The notes beneath the pieces were generated by a model, which did no database searches, was not told the origin of the DNA, and saw only the letters and a program-made list of their open reading frames with translations. Of a stretch of 64,000 bases of DNA, positions 1 to 8,764 are shown piece by piece. Source of the stretch: Tamilnaduibacter salinus. GTDB taxonomy: Bacteria; Pseudomonadota; Gammaproteobacteria; Pseudomonadales; Oleiphilaceae. The stretch spans positions 1 to 64,000 of the forward strand of contig NZ_QEKQ01000007.1 of assembly GCF_003096655.1 (NCBI RefSeq), given 5' to 3'. Both the position numbers and the translations under genes were made by a program. Position 1 is the stretch's first letter. Each line of letters starts with the position of its first letter.

Positions 1-99
1 GATGAACAAATAGACTGGGGATTTATCGCTGAAATCGGCTCATCTCCGGATAGAGACCGGGAATCGGTGTTCAAGCCCGGTTATTCAGAGGTTCCTTAG
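1..99 (+). CDS. Possible 3' end of a CDS entering from the left edge
   Basis: Frame 1 is open from the first base to a TAG at 97-99, giving 32 residues with no Met (begins DEQIDWGFIA, ends PGYSEVP). It may be the tail of a gene that starts outside the window, or chance. I recognise no family, and the stretch is too short to judge codon use. Confidence 0.15.
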   Translation, partial: DEQIDWGFIAEIGSSPDRDRESVFKPGYSEVP

Positions 100-366
100 A
101 TCGAGCTCAGCAATATTGGATAAACTTGAGCTCTAGATAACTCCACTTTATCCACAGACCACCCCAACCAATAACCTCAACAACGCCAACACCTTAGCCG
201 ATAACGCCCTGCGCTGCCACGTATTCGCTTGAGTTCTCGTTTTTGCTCACACAATACGACTGTATGGCCAGCCAGCATCGTAGCAGGGGGTCGTTTTTGG
301 GCTTACAGGTAACAAACGCAGTCGCCCCAGGGAATCCGGGAGGACGATAAAATACGGGGAATCAAG
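100..366. other. Intergenic stretch without a recognisable gene
   Basis: No convincing ORF on either strand. An imperfect inverted repeat around GAGCTCA lies near 105-135. It has a long loop and no clear T-tract, so I do not call it a terminator. Reading frames entering from 367-453 are shadows of the tRNA gene. Confidence 0.4.
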
Positions 367-453
367 TGGTGCCGGGGGTGGGACTCGAACCCACACGCTC
401 GTAAGAGCACGAGATTTTGAGTCTCGCGTGTCTACCAGTTTCACCACCCCGGC
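367..453 (-). tRNA. tRNA-Leu (anticodon CAA)
   Basis: On the minus strand the sequence folds as a class II tRNA. The acceptor GCCGGGG pairs with CCCCGGC, followed by discriminator A and an encoded CCA (367-369). The anticodon arm is CGAGA-CTCAAAA-TCTCG, giving anticodon CAA, which reads UUG. A long variable arm (GTGCTCTTACGAGCG) and the T-loop GTTCGAGTC are present. It is 87 nt including CCA, the usual size for tRNA-Leu. It has its own consensus promoter just upstream and lies downstream of flgL on the same strand. Confidence 0.95.
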
Positions 454-467
454 AGGGAGGAATCGGG

Positions 468-495
468 ATTATACCGATCACGCGACAGAGGTCAA
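468..495 (-). promoter_or_regulatory. Sigma-70 promoter of tRNA-Leu
   Basis: Reading the minus strand, TTGACC (495-490), a 16-nt spacer and a perfect TATAAT (473-468) lie about 15 nt before the tRNA 5' end. GC-rich bases follow the -10, as is typical of stable-RNA promoters. Confidence 0.8.
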
Positions 496-510
496 AACGG
501 CGTATCCCGC

Positions 511-531
511 GGGGCTTTCTCAAAGGCCCCC
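511..531 (-). terminator. Hairpin at the end of flgL
   Basis: Directly after the flgL stop codon the minus strand reads GGGGGCCTTTGAGAAAGCCCC. This is a stem of GGGG/CCCC and CTTT/AAAG with one bulged C and a GAG loop. There is no T-run after it, so termination may be weak or factor-dependent. It separates the flagellar operon from the tRNA promoter. Confidence 0.5.
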
Positions 532-2093
532 TAGATGCTGTCGAACAGGGATAGCTGGCTCGTCTGCGCGAACGACTGCTGGGCCGCCTGGAGGACGAAG
601 CTTTGGAAGCTGAGTTCACTGATGGCCTCGGCGTAGTCCACGTCCTGCAACTTGGAGCGGATTTCCTCGGTGAAGACGGAGGAGTCCGTCAGGAACTCGC
701 GGGTGGAGTCGACGGCGTTGAGCCGGCCGCCCAGGTCGGTCTGCACCTGGAGGATGCTGGACTGGGCGTTGTCGAGGTTCTTCAGCGAGTTGGCGATCAA
801 TTCGTCGTACGCCTGCTGGCCGCTGCCAACGGTGGCGCTGGTGGGGCCGTTCTGGAGGTCCAGGTCCTCGAACTTGGCGCCCTGCACCTGGATCTGCCCG
901 GTGCCGGTGCCGCCGTCGTTGGCGGAAAAGCTCAGGTCGCCTGCCTGGGAAACAATCTGCAGGTTGCCGCTGCTGTCGAGGCTGGCTTCGACTTTTTCCA
1001 GGGCGTCGTCGTTGCTGGTGTTGATGGCATCGCGAATGCCCGCCAGCGTTGTGTTGCCGGTGAAGCTCACGCCGTTGATGGTCAGGGTGTCGTCCGCCTC
1101 ACCCACGTACGACGCGGCGGGAATGGTCGCCTCGGCTGGCGTTTTGGTCTGATTTTCCAGGCCGTAGATCAGCTTCTCAACCGTGGCGAACATGGACTGC
1201 TTCTCGGCGGTGTTCACCTCGAAACGGTCACCGACCTGCGCGCCACTGATTTCGAACTGGATGCCCTGGAACTGGATGCTGTCGCCACTGGTGTAGGTGC
1301 CGCTGTCCAGATAGTCACCGGGGACGGGCGGTGATGACGGGCTGGTGGACTGGCGGCGGATGCCGTATTCGGTGATGCCGCCGTTGTCGTAGATGTCCAC
1401 GACCAGGTCTTCGTTATTGGCGTTGTAGAAGCTGTTGTAGATGTCCTGATCCAACACCATGCCCGAGGTAATGGTGGCGCCAGAGGTATTGTTCGGGCTC
1501 GCGGATGTGGTGAAGCTGGGCTGGTCCGTCGGCACGTCGACGAACAGTCTCTTGCCGGTGTCGTTGATGGGCACCTTCACGCCCTCGTCGATCTCAAGCT
1601 GGCGCTGCCCCTCGTCGCCCTGGTAGACCCAGTCGCCGGAGACGTTACGGGCGAAGGCCTGGGTCTCGCCCTTGAAGCCGCTGAAGATATACTCGCCCGA
1701 GGCATCCCGGGTGTTGGCGATGGAGGCCATCTGCTCCACCTTTTCGCGCAGTTCGGCCGCCACCGAGGCGCGATCGTCCGGGGACAGCGTGCCGTTGCCG
1801 GCCTGCACCGTCAGCTCGCGCACGCGCTGGAGCGAATCGACCATCTCGCCGAGTGTCGCCTCCTCCTGTTCCAGGCGATTCTGCGCCAGATCGGTGGCGC
1901 GCTTGAACTGGTCGATCTGCGAGACTTCCTGGTTCAGCTTGAGGATGCGGGCGGCGGCCACCGGGTCGTCCGACGGGTTGAGCACGCGCTTGCCGGACGA
2001 CACCTGCTGCTGCGTCTGGTTCAGGCTGGTGTTGAGATCCTGCAGCCGGTTGAGGCCGCCGGAAAAAACCTGTTGTGTGGATATGCGCATCAT
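531..2093 (-). CDS. flgL: Flagellar hook-associated protein 3 (HAP3, hook-filament junction)
   Basis: FlgL forms the second junction ring between hook and filament and is exported by the flagellar type III apparatus. The N-terminus carries the flagellin-like helix (MRISTQQVFSG, then SGKRVLNPSDDP near residue 34-45). The C-terminus has the matching helix ending SQLSLFDSI. At 520 aa it is much longer than the roughly 317 aa of enteric FlgL; the extra length lies in the central, surface-exposed part. The start is one of two adjacent ATGs, with GGAG upstream. It is the last gene of the flgF-flgL transcription unit. Confidence 0.95.
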   Translation of the reverse strand: MMRISTQQVFSGGLNRLQDLNTSLNQTQQQVSSGKRVLNPSDDPVAAARILKLNQEVSQIDQFKRATDLAQNRLEQEEATLGEMVDSLQRVRELTVQAGNGTLSPDDRASVAAELREKVEQMASIANTRDASGEYIFSGFKGETQAFARNVSGDWVYQGDEGQRQLEIDEGVKVPINDTGKRLFVDVPTDQPSFTTSASPNNTSGATITSGMVLDQDIYNSFYNANNEDLVVDIYDNGGITEYGIRRQSTSPSSPPVPGDYLDSGTYTSGDSIQFQGIQFEISGAQVGDRFEVNTAEKQSMFATVEKLIYGLENQTKTPAEATIPAASYVGEADDTLTINGVSFTGNTTLAGIRDAINTSNDDALEKVEASLDSSGNLQIVSQAGDLSFSANDGGTGTGQIQVQGAKFEDLDLQNGPTSATVGSGQQAYDELIANSLKNLDNAQSSILQVQTDLGGRLNAVDSTREFLTDSSVFTEEIRSKLQDVDYAEAISELSFQSFVLQAAQQSFAQTSQLSLFDSI

Positions 2094-2134
2094 GATGACG
2101 AGTCTCCGCCCTTGTTACCGCCTGACCGGGCCAC

Positions 2135-4168
2135 TTACTGGAAGGTGCCCAGCAGGGTATTGAACAGTTCCTGCGCCACGCTCATCACGCGGGCATTGGC
2201 GCTGTAGGCATTCTGGTACTGGATCAGGCGCCCGGCTTCCTCGTCGAGGTTCACACCGGAAATCGACTGTTCCTGATTGGTGGACTGCTCGAGCAGGGCC
2301 TTGCCGGCTTCCAGATCCAGATTGCTCTGACGGCTCTGAACACCAACGGTCTCCACCAGGCCGCCGTACGCTTCCGAGAAGTTCTGGTTGCCGTTGTTCA
2401 TGGTGTCCTTCGTGCCCAGACCACCGAGGAGCTGCGCGTTGCGGTTGTCCGACGTGCCGTCCCCGTTGTAGTTGATCAGAAAGGTGTCGTTGGCTTCCGG
2501 GTTGCCATTGATGGCGAACTGGAACCCGCGGTAGTTGGGATCGGTCGGGTCCTCGGTGAAGATCTCGTTCGGGCGCCCGGGCTCGAAACTGCCGGTCTGT
2601 GGCGGCACGAACGACTGCGGGTTGTTCGGGTCGGAGGCGTCCAGAATCTCGTAGTTCTCGGTGTCCGAGAAGCGGATCATCAGCGGCGGGTTGAGCTCGC
2701 CCTGCTGGCTGAATGAGTCCAGCCGCTGGTTGGTCAGCGGATTGTCCACATTGAGCATGGTGCCCTGATTGATCACGCCGTTGCCGGCATTGCCGGAATC
2801 GGCTTCGGCCTTGATCGGACTGGCTAGCGCCAGATCCTGTTCCCGTTCGATTTCCACGCCGATGTTGGCCGCCGCGTTCTTGGTCGGCTGGATGAGGAAG
2901 CGGTCGCCCTGCTGGAAGGTGCCCTCCTCGATCTGCACGTTGAAGCCATCCTGCGCGATTTCTGCCGGCAGCGGGCTGGGCAGGCTGCCCTGGCTCACCA
3001 CTTCTCCGCTGGTGCGGTCGATCAGCTCGTAATTGTTGCCATTGTTGCCGCCGAACCGCAGCTGGTAGGAACGTCCGTCGAGCTGGTTGCTGTCGGTGAT
3101 CTCGACGCCAATGGTCGCATCCTGCGGCGGGGCGTTGCCGCTATCGGCGGTGACCCGGCTCAGGCGCACGGCTTCGCTATTGATGTCCGTGAACAGATTG
3201 CCACCCAGATCCCCTTCCAGATCCATGCCGATCGCGTGCTGGTGGTTCACCTGTTCGGAGACGGCAATGGCAACACGACCCAGCTCATCAAAGGCCGGTT
3301 CCAGCGCCTGTTCCTGGAAGGTACGCAGCCCGCCCATGGTACCGCCCACAATCTGCTCGGTGACCCGCGCCACCCGGTTGCCGGTGCGCAGCTGGAAGTC
3401 GAGTTGATTGGGGTCGGACTGGCTTTCCACGGTATCAAGACTGGCCGCACGGCCACCGACGACAAGCGCCTGCCCGCCGGTCAGTGACACGTTCACCTGC
3501 TGGCCATCGGCCTGACTGACGTTGATCTTCACCAGCTCGGACAGCTCGCGGAGTTTTTCATCACGCTGGTCCAGCAGGTTGTTGGGCATCTCACCCTGCG
3601 CCAGCCCCGGGGTTTCAGAAATCTTGGTGTTAAGATCCGCCACGCTGGCGATCAGGGAGTTCACATCTTTTGCAGCGTTGGCCATCTGGCCGGTCACCGA
3701 GTCCCGTTGCTGACGCAGCTCGGTCTGCAGGGACTGGAAGCGGCTGGCCAGCTCGTTGGCCTCGCTCAGTACCAGTTTGCGCTGGGGCAACGCGGACGGG
3801 TCTTCCGCGGCGCTCTGGAGGCTGGAAAAGAAGTTGTTCAGCGCGCTGTTCAGACCGGTGCTCTCACCGCCGAGCAGGTTGTCGAGCCGGGACAGCTCGG
3901 TATTGAGCGCTTCCTGCTCGCTGGACAGGGATGTGTCCGTGCGCACCTGTTGTGTGACGAACTCGTTGGTGATGCGCTCAATGTTGCTGATGTTGACGCC
4001 GGTGCCGATCGTGCCAGCACCGGTCCGCATGCCCGGGCTGCTTTCGAAGTCGACCCTCTGACGGCTGTAACCGTCGGTGTTGGCGTTGCTGATGTTGTTA
4101 CCGGTGGTATTCAGCGCCGCCTGGTGACCCAGAATGCCGGAAAGGCCAATATTGATCAGTCCCGCCAT
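2135..4168 (-). CDS. flgK: Flagellar hook-associated protein 1 (HAP1)
   Basis: FlgK is the first hook-filament junction protein, sitting on the distal hook end. The N-terminus has the rod/hook family signature (LNTTGNNISNANTDGYSRQ, residues 19-37). The C-terminus (EEAGRLIQYQNAYSANARVM, then LFNTLLGTF) is the conserved paired helix. It has 677 aa against about 547 in E. coli, with the expansion in the variable middle, which is Asn-, Asp- and Gly-rich. A 41-nt gap separates it from flgL, and it lies 6 nt after flgJ, consistent with co-transcription. Confidence 0.96.
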   Translation of the reverse strand: MAGLINIGLSGILGHQAALNTTGNNISNANTDGYSRQRVDFESSPGMRTGAGTIGTGVNISNIERITNEFVTQQVRTDTSLSSEQEALNTELSRLDNLLGGESTGLNSALNNFFSSLQSAAEDPSALPQRKLVLSEANELASRFQSLQTELRQQRDSVTGQMANAAKDVNSLIASVADLNTKISETPGLAQGEMPNNLLDQRDEKLRELSELVKINVSQADGQQVNVSLTGGQALVVGGRAASLDTVESQSDPNQLDFQLRTGNRVARVTEQIVGGTMGGLRTFQEQALEPAFDELGRVAIAVSEQVNHQHAIGMDLEGDLGGNLFTDINSEAVRLSRVTADSGNAPPQDATIGVEITDSNQLDGRSYQLRFGGNNGNNYELIDRTSGEVVSQGSLPSPLPAEIAQDGFNVQIEEGTFQQGDRFLIQPTKNAAANIGVEIEREQDLALASPIKAEADSGNAGNGVINQGTMLNVDNPLTNQRLDSFSQQGELNPPLMIRFSDTENYEILDASDPNNPQSFVPPQTGSFEPGRPNEIFTEDPTDPNYRGFQFAINGNPEANDTFLINYNGDGTSDNRNAQLLGGLGTKDTMNNGNQNFSEAYGGLVETVGVQSRQSNLDLEAGKALLEQSTNQEQSISGVNLDEEAGRLIQYQNAYSANARVMSVAQELFNTLLGTFQ

Positions 4169-4174
4169 GTGTCG

Positions 4175-5188
4175 TTACTCCCTCTCTCCCGACGCAGGGT
4201 CGGCCGATACCCGGGACAGGGAATCGCCCGTCACCGCACGGAACGGGTCGCTGCCCATGATCCGCTGAATCTTGTCGCTGTAGGCCGGGTCCGTCGCGTA
4301 GCCGGCTTCCTGCAGGCGCTGGGCGAACACGTCCGGTCGGTCCGCGCTGTTCAGCGCCTCGCGGTAGCGCGGGTTGTTCTCCAGGAAACCAAGGTAGTCC
4401 CGAAAGCTGGCCTCAAAATCCGGATAGGCCCGGAACTGCGCCTGCTCCTTCATCGGCACGCCCTCGCGGTACTCAGTCGTGGTGATGCCTACCGACGGCC
4501 CCTGCCAGCGGTTGTCTGCCTTGATGCCGAACAGGTTGTGGCTGGGCTGCTCGGCCCGGCCCTCGATCATGTGCCGGCCCCAGCCGGTCTCGAGCGCGGC
4601 CTGGGCGACCATGACCTGCGGGTTCACGTCACTGTCGGCCGTGACCTTTTTCGCCAGCGGCATCAGTGATTCGACAAACTGCTCCGGTGATTCAAACCGC
4701 TTCGGCAGCGGCTGGTCGGCACGCTCTTCCGGAACGGCGTCGCGCTTCATCATGACGTCGACCTGCTCGACCTTCTCCGGCAGCGACGGGGTCAGCGACG
4801 GCAGGTCCCGCGAGTAATCGGCAATCGAGCCCTTGTGGGTGCTGCGCTTCTCGCCGCTCGCATCCATTCCTGGGACCTGTTTGCTCAGCTGGCGCACCAG
4901 GCTGTCCGCCAGCCCGAACCGGCCACTGTCGCTCATGGACAGGGTCAGCTGCTTGTCGAACATGTCCTGATACATCTCGCCCTGGTGGCTGTTCAGGTAA
5001 TTGCCCTCGGCAAACACGTCGTTGACCTTGCGCATGGACTTCATCATCTCGGACAGGAACAGCCCCTCGAACTGCTTGGCCACCTGCTCCAGCGCCGCAC
5101 GACGGTCCGTGTTGGCCTGGCGTTTGATGGCGTTCAGCCCGTTGAGGTCGGTGTAGACCGATGCCTGTTCCAGTCGCGGATCCTGCAT
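4175..5188 (-). CDS. flgJ: Peptidoglycan hydrolase / rod-cap protein FlgJ
   Basis: FlgJ caps the growing rod and cuts peptidoglycan to let it through. The N-terminal rod-binding domain (about residues 30-105) contains FEGLFLSEMMKSMRK. The C-terminal glucosaminidase domain (about 165-325) contains VAQAALETGWG, with the likely catalytic Glu at about residue 200, and HNLFGIKAD. At 337 aa it is slightly longer than E. coli FlgJ (313 aa). A linker of about 60 residues, part of it acidic, joins the domains. It lies 8 nt after flgI. Confidence 0.95.
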   Translation of the reverse strand: MQDPRLEQASVYTDLNGLNAIKRQANTDRRAALEQVAKQFEGLFLSEMMKSMRKVNDVFAEGNYLNSHQGEMYQDMFDKQLTLSMSDSGRFGLADSLVRQLSKQVPGMDASGEKRSTHKGSIADYSRDLPSLTPSLPEKVEQVDVMMKRDAVPEERADQPLPKRFESPEQFVESLMPLAKKVTADSDVNPQVMVAQAALETGWGRHMIEGRAEQPSHNLFGIKADNRWQGPSVGITTTEYREGVPMKEQAQFRAYPDFEASFRDYLGFLENNPRYREALNSADRPDVFAQRLQEAGYATDPAYSDKIQRIMGSDPFRAVTGDSLSRVSADPASGERE

Positions 5189-5196
5189 GAGGCCCC

Positions 5197-6294
5197 CTAG
5201 ATGACGATCAGCTCAGCGCGCAGCGCGCCGGACTGTTTGAGTGCTTCCAGCACTGCCATGACATCCCCCGGCGCGGCGCCCACCTGATTGACCGCCTGGA
5301 CGATCTGGTTGAGCGTGACGGCGGGGCCGAACTTGAACATGCGCGACGGCTCCTGCTCAGTCAGAATCTGGGTGTTCTGCTCCACAGCGGTTTCCCCGCC
5401 CGCCAGCGCATTCGGCTGTTCCACTTCCGGGTTCTCTTCCACCACCACGGTGAGGTTGCCGTGGGTGACCGCCGCCGGACTGACCTTCACTTCCTGGCCG
5501 ACCACGATCGTGCCGGTGCGGCTGTTGATGACCACTTTGGCCGCCTCGTCCGCCGGTTCCACCTGCAGGTTTTCCAGTACGGAGAGGAAGCTGACGCGCT
5601 GGGAGGCATCCCGCGGCGCTTTCACCGCGACGGAGGTCGCGTCCTGGGCGTAGGCCATGTCCGGCCCCAGCTTGCCGTTGATGGTTTCCACCACGCGCCG
5701 GGCCGTTGTGAAGTCCGGACGCAGCAGGTTGAGGGTGATGGTATCGCCCTGGGAGAACGGCGACGTCACTTCCTGCTCAACGGTGGCGCCGCCGGGAATC
5801 CGCCCGACGCTCGGGACGTTGACGGTGATGCTCGAACCATCCTCACCCGAGGCGCCGAAGCCACCGACCACCAGATTGCCCTGAGCCATGGCGTAGACCT
5901 GCCCGTCCGCCCCCTTGAGCGGCGTCATCAGCAGGCTGCCACCACGCAGACTCTCGGCGTTGCCGATGGAGGAGACGGTAATGTCGATCTCCTGACCCCG
6001 CTTGGCGAATGGCGGCAGATCGGCCGTGACGGTGACGGCGGCGATGTTTTCCGTGTCCGGGTCCGTGCCGGGCGGCAGCGTGACGCCGAACTGGCTCATC
6101 ATGTTCTTGAAGGTCTGGTTGGTGAACGGGGCGGAATCCCCGGTGCCACTCAGACCCACCACAAGGCCGTAGCCGACGAGCTGGTTGTCACGCACGCCCT
6201 GAACGCGGGTCAGATCCTTCAGGCGGTCCGCCAGCGCGGGTGCGGTGAGCAGGCACAGGGCCAGAACAATCGCATATCGGATGACACGGCTCAT
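5197..6294 (-). CDS. flgI: Flagellar P-ring protein FlgI
   Basis: FlgI forms the periplasmic P-ring bushing around the rod in the peptidoglycan layer. The chosen start is the ATG at 6294, whose ATGA overlaps the flgH stop. It gives 365 aa beginning with a Sec signal peptide ([22 protein letters not shown]). An upstream in-frame start at 6306 would add four residues but lies inside flgH. Family motifs include [20 protein letters not shown] after the signal and, at the C-terminus, [20 protein letters not shown]. Length and order match other gammaproteobacteria. Confidence 0.96.
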   Translation of the reverse strand: MSRVIRYAIVLALCLLTAPALADRLKDLTRVQGVRDNQLVGYGLVVGLSGTGDSAPFTNQTFKNMMSQFGVTLPPGTDPDTENIAAVTVTADLPPFAKRGQEIDITVSSIGNAESLRGGSLLMTPLKGADGQVYAMAQGNLVVGGFGASGEDGSSITVNVPSVGRIPGGATVEQEVTSPFSQGDTITLNLLRPDFTTARRVVETINGKLGPDMAYAQDATSVAVKAPRDASQRVSFLSVLENLQVEPADEAAKVVINSRTGTIVVGQEVKVSPAAVTHGNLTVVVEENPEVEQPNALAGGETAVEQNTQILTEQEPSRMFKFGPAVTLNQIVQAVNQVGAAPGDVMAVLEALKQSGALRAELIVI

Positions 6295-6968
6295 AACGGG
6301 AACCACTCACTGTTGAAGAAACGGGCCAGCCAGCCCATGCGGTTGGCCTGGTCAAAATCGCCAGTGCCGCCATAGGCAATGCGGGCGTCCGCGATGCGGG
6401 TGGACGTCACCGTGTTTTCCGGCGTGATGTCCTGCGGGCGCACCAGACCGGTCAGACGGATGTATTCCTTGCCGTTGGTCAGCGTGATCCACTTCTCGCC
6501 ACGGACCTGAAGAACGCCGTTGGGATAGACCTTGGTCACGGTCACAGTGATGCTGCCCGCCAGGCTGTTGCTCTGGTCCGCTTCCGCAGCACCTTCAAAA
6601 TCGCGCTCGAAATTGGGGTTGGTGCCGAGATTCAGCCCGTCGAGACCGAGAATGGTGCCTTCGTTGATGTTGACCTCACTGTCCTTGGTGACGCTGCTCT
6701 CGGCGTTCTTGGACGCGGTGGTGCTCTCCTGCAGCGTCACCGTCAGAATGTCGCCGACGTTCAGCGCCACGGTGTCGCCATAGGGATTGAAGTTGCGCGA
6801 GGTCTGGTAGATGGCGCCGGAGTTCGGATCGCGCTGCATCATGGCATCCGCAATCACCGGGGCGTACTCCGGATCACCCGGCGTTGCCCGCGGACGACTG
6901 ACCGCCGCGCAGCCCTGCAGGACCGCCAGCAGCAGGATCAGACCGGTTGTCGCGATGGATCGATTCAT
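6291..6968 (-). CDS. flgH: Flagellar L-ring lipoprotein FlgH
   Basis: FlgH forms the outer-membrane L-ring. The 225-aa product begins with a lipoprotein signal whose lipobox is LQGC, with lipidated Cys20 ([20 protein letters not shown]). The conserved core includes [20 protein letters not shown] and [20 protein letters not shown], and it ends [17 protein letters not shown], typical of the family. It overlaps flgI by 4 nt and follows flgG after 33 nt. Confidence 0.96.
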   Translation of the reverse strand: MNRSIATTGLILLLAVLQGCAAVSRPRATPGDPEYAPVIADAMMQRDPNSGAIYQTSRNFNPYGDTVALNVGDILTVTLQESTTASKNAESSVTKDSEVNINEGTILGLDGLNLGTNPNFERDFEGAAEADQSNSLAGSITVTVTKVYPNGVLQVRGEKWITLTNGKEYIRLTGLVRPQDITPENTVTSTRIADARIAYGGTGDFDQANRMGWLARFFNSEWFPL

Positions 6969-7001
6969 GACGGCTCTCCGTTCTACCCGTTCAGCCCGCT
7001 A

Positions 7002-7787
7002 TCACACGTTCTGTGACAGGAACTGCAGCATCTGGTCGGTGGTGGAGACGACCTTGGAGTTCATCTCGTAGGCCCGCTGGGTGGTAATCATGTTCACCAG
7101 CTCTTCCACCACTTCCACATTGGACGCCTCAATGCTGCCCTGCTCGACTGTGCCGAGGCCGTCCAGTCCGGGTTCGCCTTCCTGGGGATCACCGCTGGCG
7201 TTGGTCTCCCGGTAAAGGTTGTCGCCGATCGCGCGCAGCCCCTGCGGATTCACGAAATCCACGGTGGTGATCTGGCCCAGGTTCACCGGGTCGGCTTCGT
7301 TATCGATGGTGGCTGAAACGGTGCCGTCCTTGCCGATGGTGATATTGGTCGTGCCCTCAGGCACGGTAATGTTCGGCTCCAGCGGCATGCCGTTGGGGGT
7401 GACCACATCGCCGTTGGCGTTCAACTGGAACTGGCCGTCACGGGTGTAGCCAGTCGTGCCGTCGGGCATCTGGATCTGGAAGAAGCCACGACCGTTGATG
7501 GCCATGTCCAGCGACTGTTCGGTGACCTGCAGATTGCCCTGAGTGAACTGCTTCGCGGTACCCGCTACGCGCACACCGGTACCGAGCTGCAGGCCCGAGG
7601 GCAGCTGCGAGTTCTGGGTGTTGAAGCCGCCCGGCTGCTTCTGGACCTGATACAACAGGTCCTGGAACATCGCGCGATCACGCTTGAAGCCGGTTGTGTT
7701 GACGTTCGACAGGTTGTTGGAAATCGTGGACATCTTGGTGTCCATCGCCGTCAGGCCGGTCTTGCTTGCCCAGAGTGCCGGATGCAT
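7002..7787 (-). CDS. flgG: Flagellar distal rod protein FlgG
   Basis: FlgG is the major distal rod subunit. The 261-aa length matches E. coli FlgG (260). The N-terminal signature MDTKMSTISNNLSNVNTTGF and the C-terminal MITTQRAYEMNSKVVSTTDQ are canonical. GAGATGAG precedes the start. It lies 80 nt after flgF; I saw no promoter in that gap. Confidence 0.97.
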   Translation of the reverse strand: MHPALWASKTGLTAMDTKMSTISNNLSNVNTTGFKRDRAMFQDLLYQVQKQPGGFNTQNSQLPSGLQLGTGVRVAGTAKQFTQGNLQVTEQSLDMAINGRGFFQIQMPDGTTGYTRDGQFQLNANGDVVTPNGMPLEPNITVPEGTTNITIGKDGTVSATIDNEADPVNLGQITTVDFVNPQGLRAIGDNLYRETNASGDPQEGEPGLDGLGTVEQGSIEASNVEVVEELVNMITTQRAYEMNSKVVSTTDQMLQFLSQNV

Positions 7788-7867
7788 AGCTCATCTCCTG
7801 TGACGGTCCCCGGAGCGGCCAGTGTTTGCCGCTTTTGCCGCCGGGAACGCCCGTGATTCATCGATTA

Positions 7868-8620
7868 TCAGAGGTTCTGCAACAGTCGTGCCGCCGCCTC
7901 GGAATTGCTGTCGGCCGTCTGCATGACCTTCACCTGCATTTCGTACTGACGGGACAACTCCATATTCGCGATCATCTCTTCCACCGCGTTGACGTTGGAG
8001 CCTTCCAGAAAGCCATTCTCAAGACGCACGGCCGCATCGGGGGGCTCCGGACCGTCCAGCGCCGCGTCCGGTTTGCGTCGCATGTAACCGTCGACCCCCT
8101 TCTCCAGCGACCCCTGCGGCGGGTTGACGAGTTTCAGCCGGTCAACTTCCACCAGATCGCCCGCGCCGCCGCCCTTGGGCACAATGGAGACGGTGCCGTC
8201 CTTGCCGATCTGGATGTCGTCATAGGGAGGCACCGCGACCGGGCCGCCATTTCCCATCACGGGGTCGCCTTCGCCGTTACGGAGGATGCCGTTGACGTCC
8301 AGGCGCAGGCTGCCGGCACGTGTGAAGCCTTCGTCGCCCTGGGGCGTCTGGACCGACAGCCAGCCAGGACCGTTGATGGCGACATCCAGCTTTCGGCCGG
8401 TCTCCATCAGTGGGCCGGCGGCGGTGTCCGTGGCAGGGTTTTCCGTCATGGCATAGGCGCGCGTGGGGTTTCCCTGACCAAAGACCGGCATGGACCGGGC
8501 CTGGGCGAAATCCCGCTTGAACCCGGTGGTACTGACGTTGGCCAGATTGTTCGCATGCGACTGTTGCTCAAGCATGTTCTGTTTGGCGCCGGACATGCCG
8601 AGATACAGCATCTTGTCCAT
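7868..8620 (-). CDS. flgF: Flagellar proximal rod protein FlgF
   Basis: FlgF is a proximal rod subunit. The 250-aa product starts MDKMLYLGMSGAKQNMLEQQ, has the rod-family motif ANNLANVSTTGFKRD (about residues 24-38) and ends with the paired helix (MELSRQYEMQVKVMQTADS). The ATG is preceded by GGAGATTACC. It is the first gene behind the second sigma-54-type promoter (8663-8678), so it probably heads flgFGHIJKL. Confidence 0.96.
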   Translation of the reverse strand: MDKMLYLGMSGAKQNMLEQQSHANNLANVSTTGFKRDFAQARSMPVFGQGNPTRAYAMTENPATDTAAGPLMETGRKLDVAINGPGWLSVQTPQGDEGFTRAGSLRLDVNGILRNGEGDPVMGNGGPVAVPPYDDIQIGKDGTVSIVPKGGGAGDLVEVDRLKLVNPPQGSLEKGVDGYMRRKPDAALDGPEPPDAAVRLENGFLEGSNVNAVEEMIANMELSRQYEMQVKVMQTADSNSEAAARLLQNL

Positions 8621-8662
8621 CGGTAATCTCCTGCCGGGTTATTGACGCGTTACCCCGACAGA

Positions 8663-8678
8663 TGCAGAAGCTGTGCCA
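8663..8678 (-). promoter_or_regulatory. Sigma-54 (RpoN) promoter of flgF
   Basis: The minus strand reads TGGCACAGCTTCTGCA, with the -24 GG and -12 GC separated by exactly 10 nt. This is close to the consensus TGGCACG-N4-TTGCA. It lies 43 nt upstream of the flgF ATG and after the hairpin that follows flgE. FleQ-type activation is expected from relatives; no activator gene is in view. Confidence 0.75.
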
Positions 8679-8727
8679 AACCGACGACAAACCGGATTTC
8701 GAGAGGAAACTCAGGCAGGAAGGCAAC

Positions 8728-8753
8728 CCCGGGACCGGCTCGGCGGCCCCGGG
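8728..8753 (-). terminator. Hairpin after flgE
   Basis: A GC-rich hairpin 12 nt past the flgE stop. It has CCCGGG and CCG/CGG paired segments with one A-C mismatch and a 6-nt loop. There is no T-tract. With the promoter at 8663-8678 it marks the boundary between flgBCDE and flgFGHIJKL. Confidence 0.5.
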
Positions 8754-8764
8754 ATGCCGGATCA

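Noticed and set aside
247-447. Minus-strand ORF of 66 codons (MVKLVDTRDSKSRALTSVWV...)
   Set aside because: It is the well-known spurious translation of the tRNA-Leu gene.
3707-4669. 320-codon plus-strand ORF opposite flgK and flgJ
   Set aside because: It spans the antisense of two certain genes and their boundary, with Arg/Val/Gly-rich, non-family sequence.
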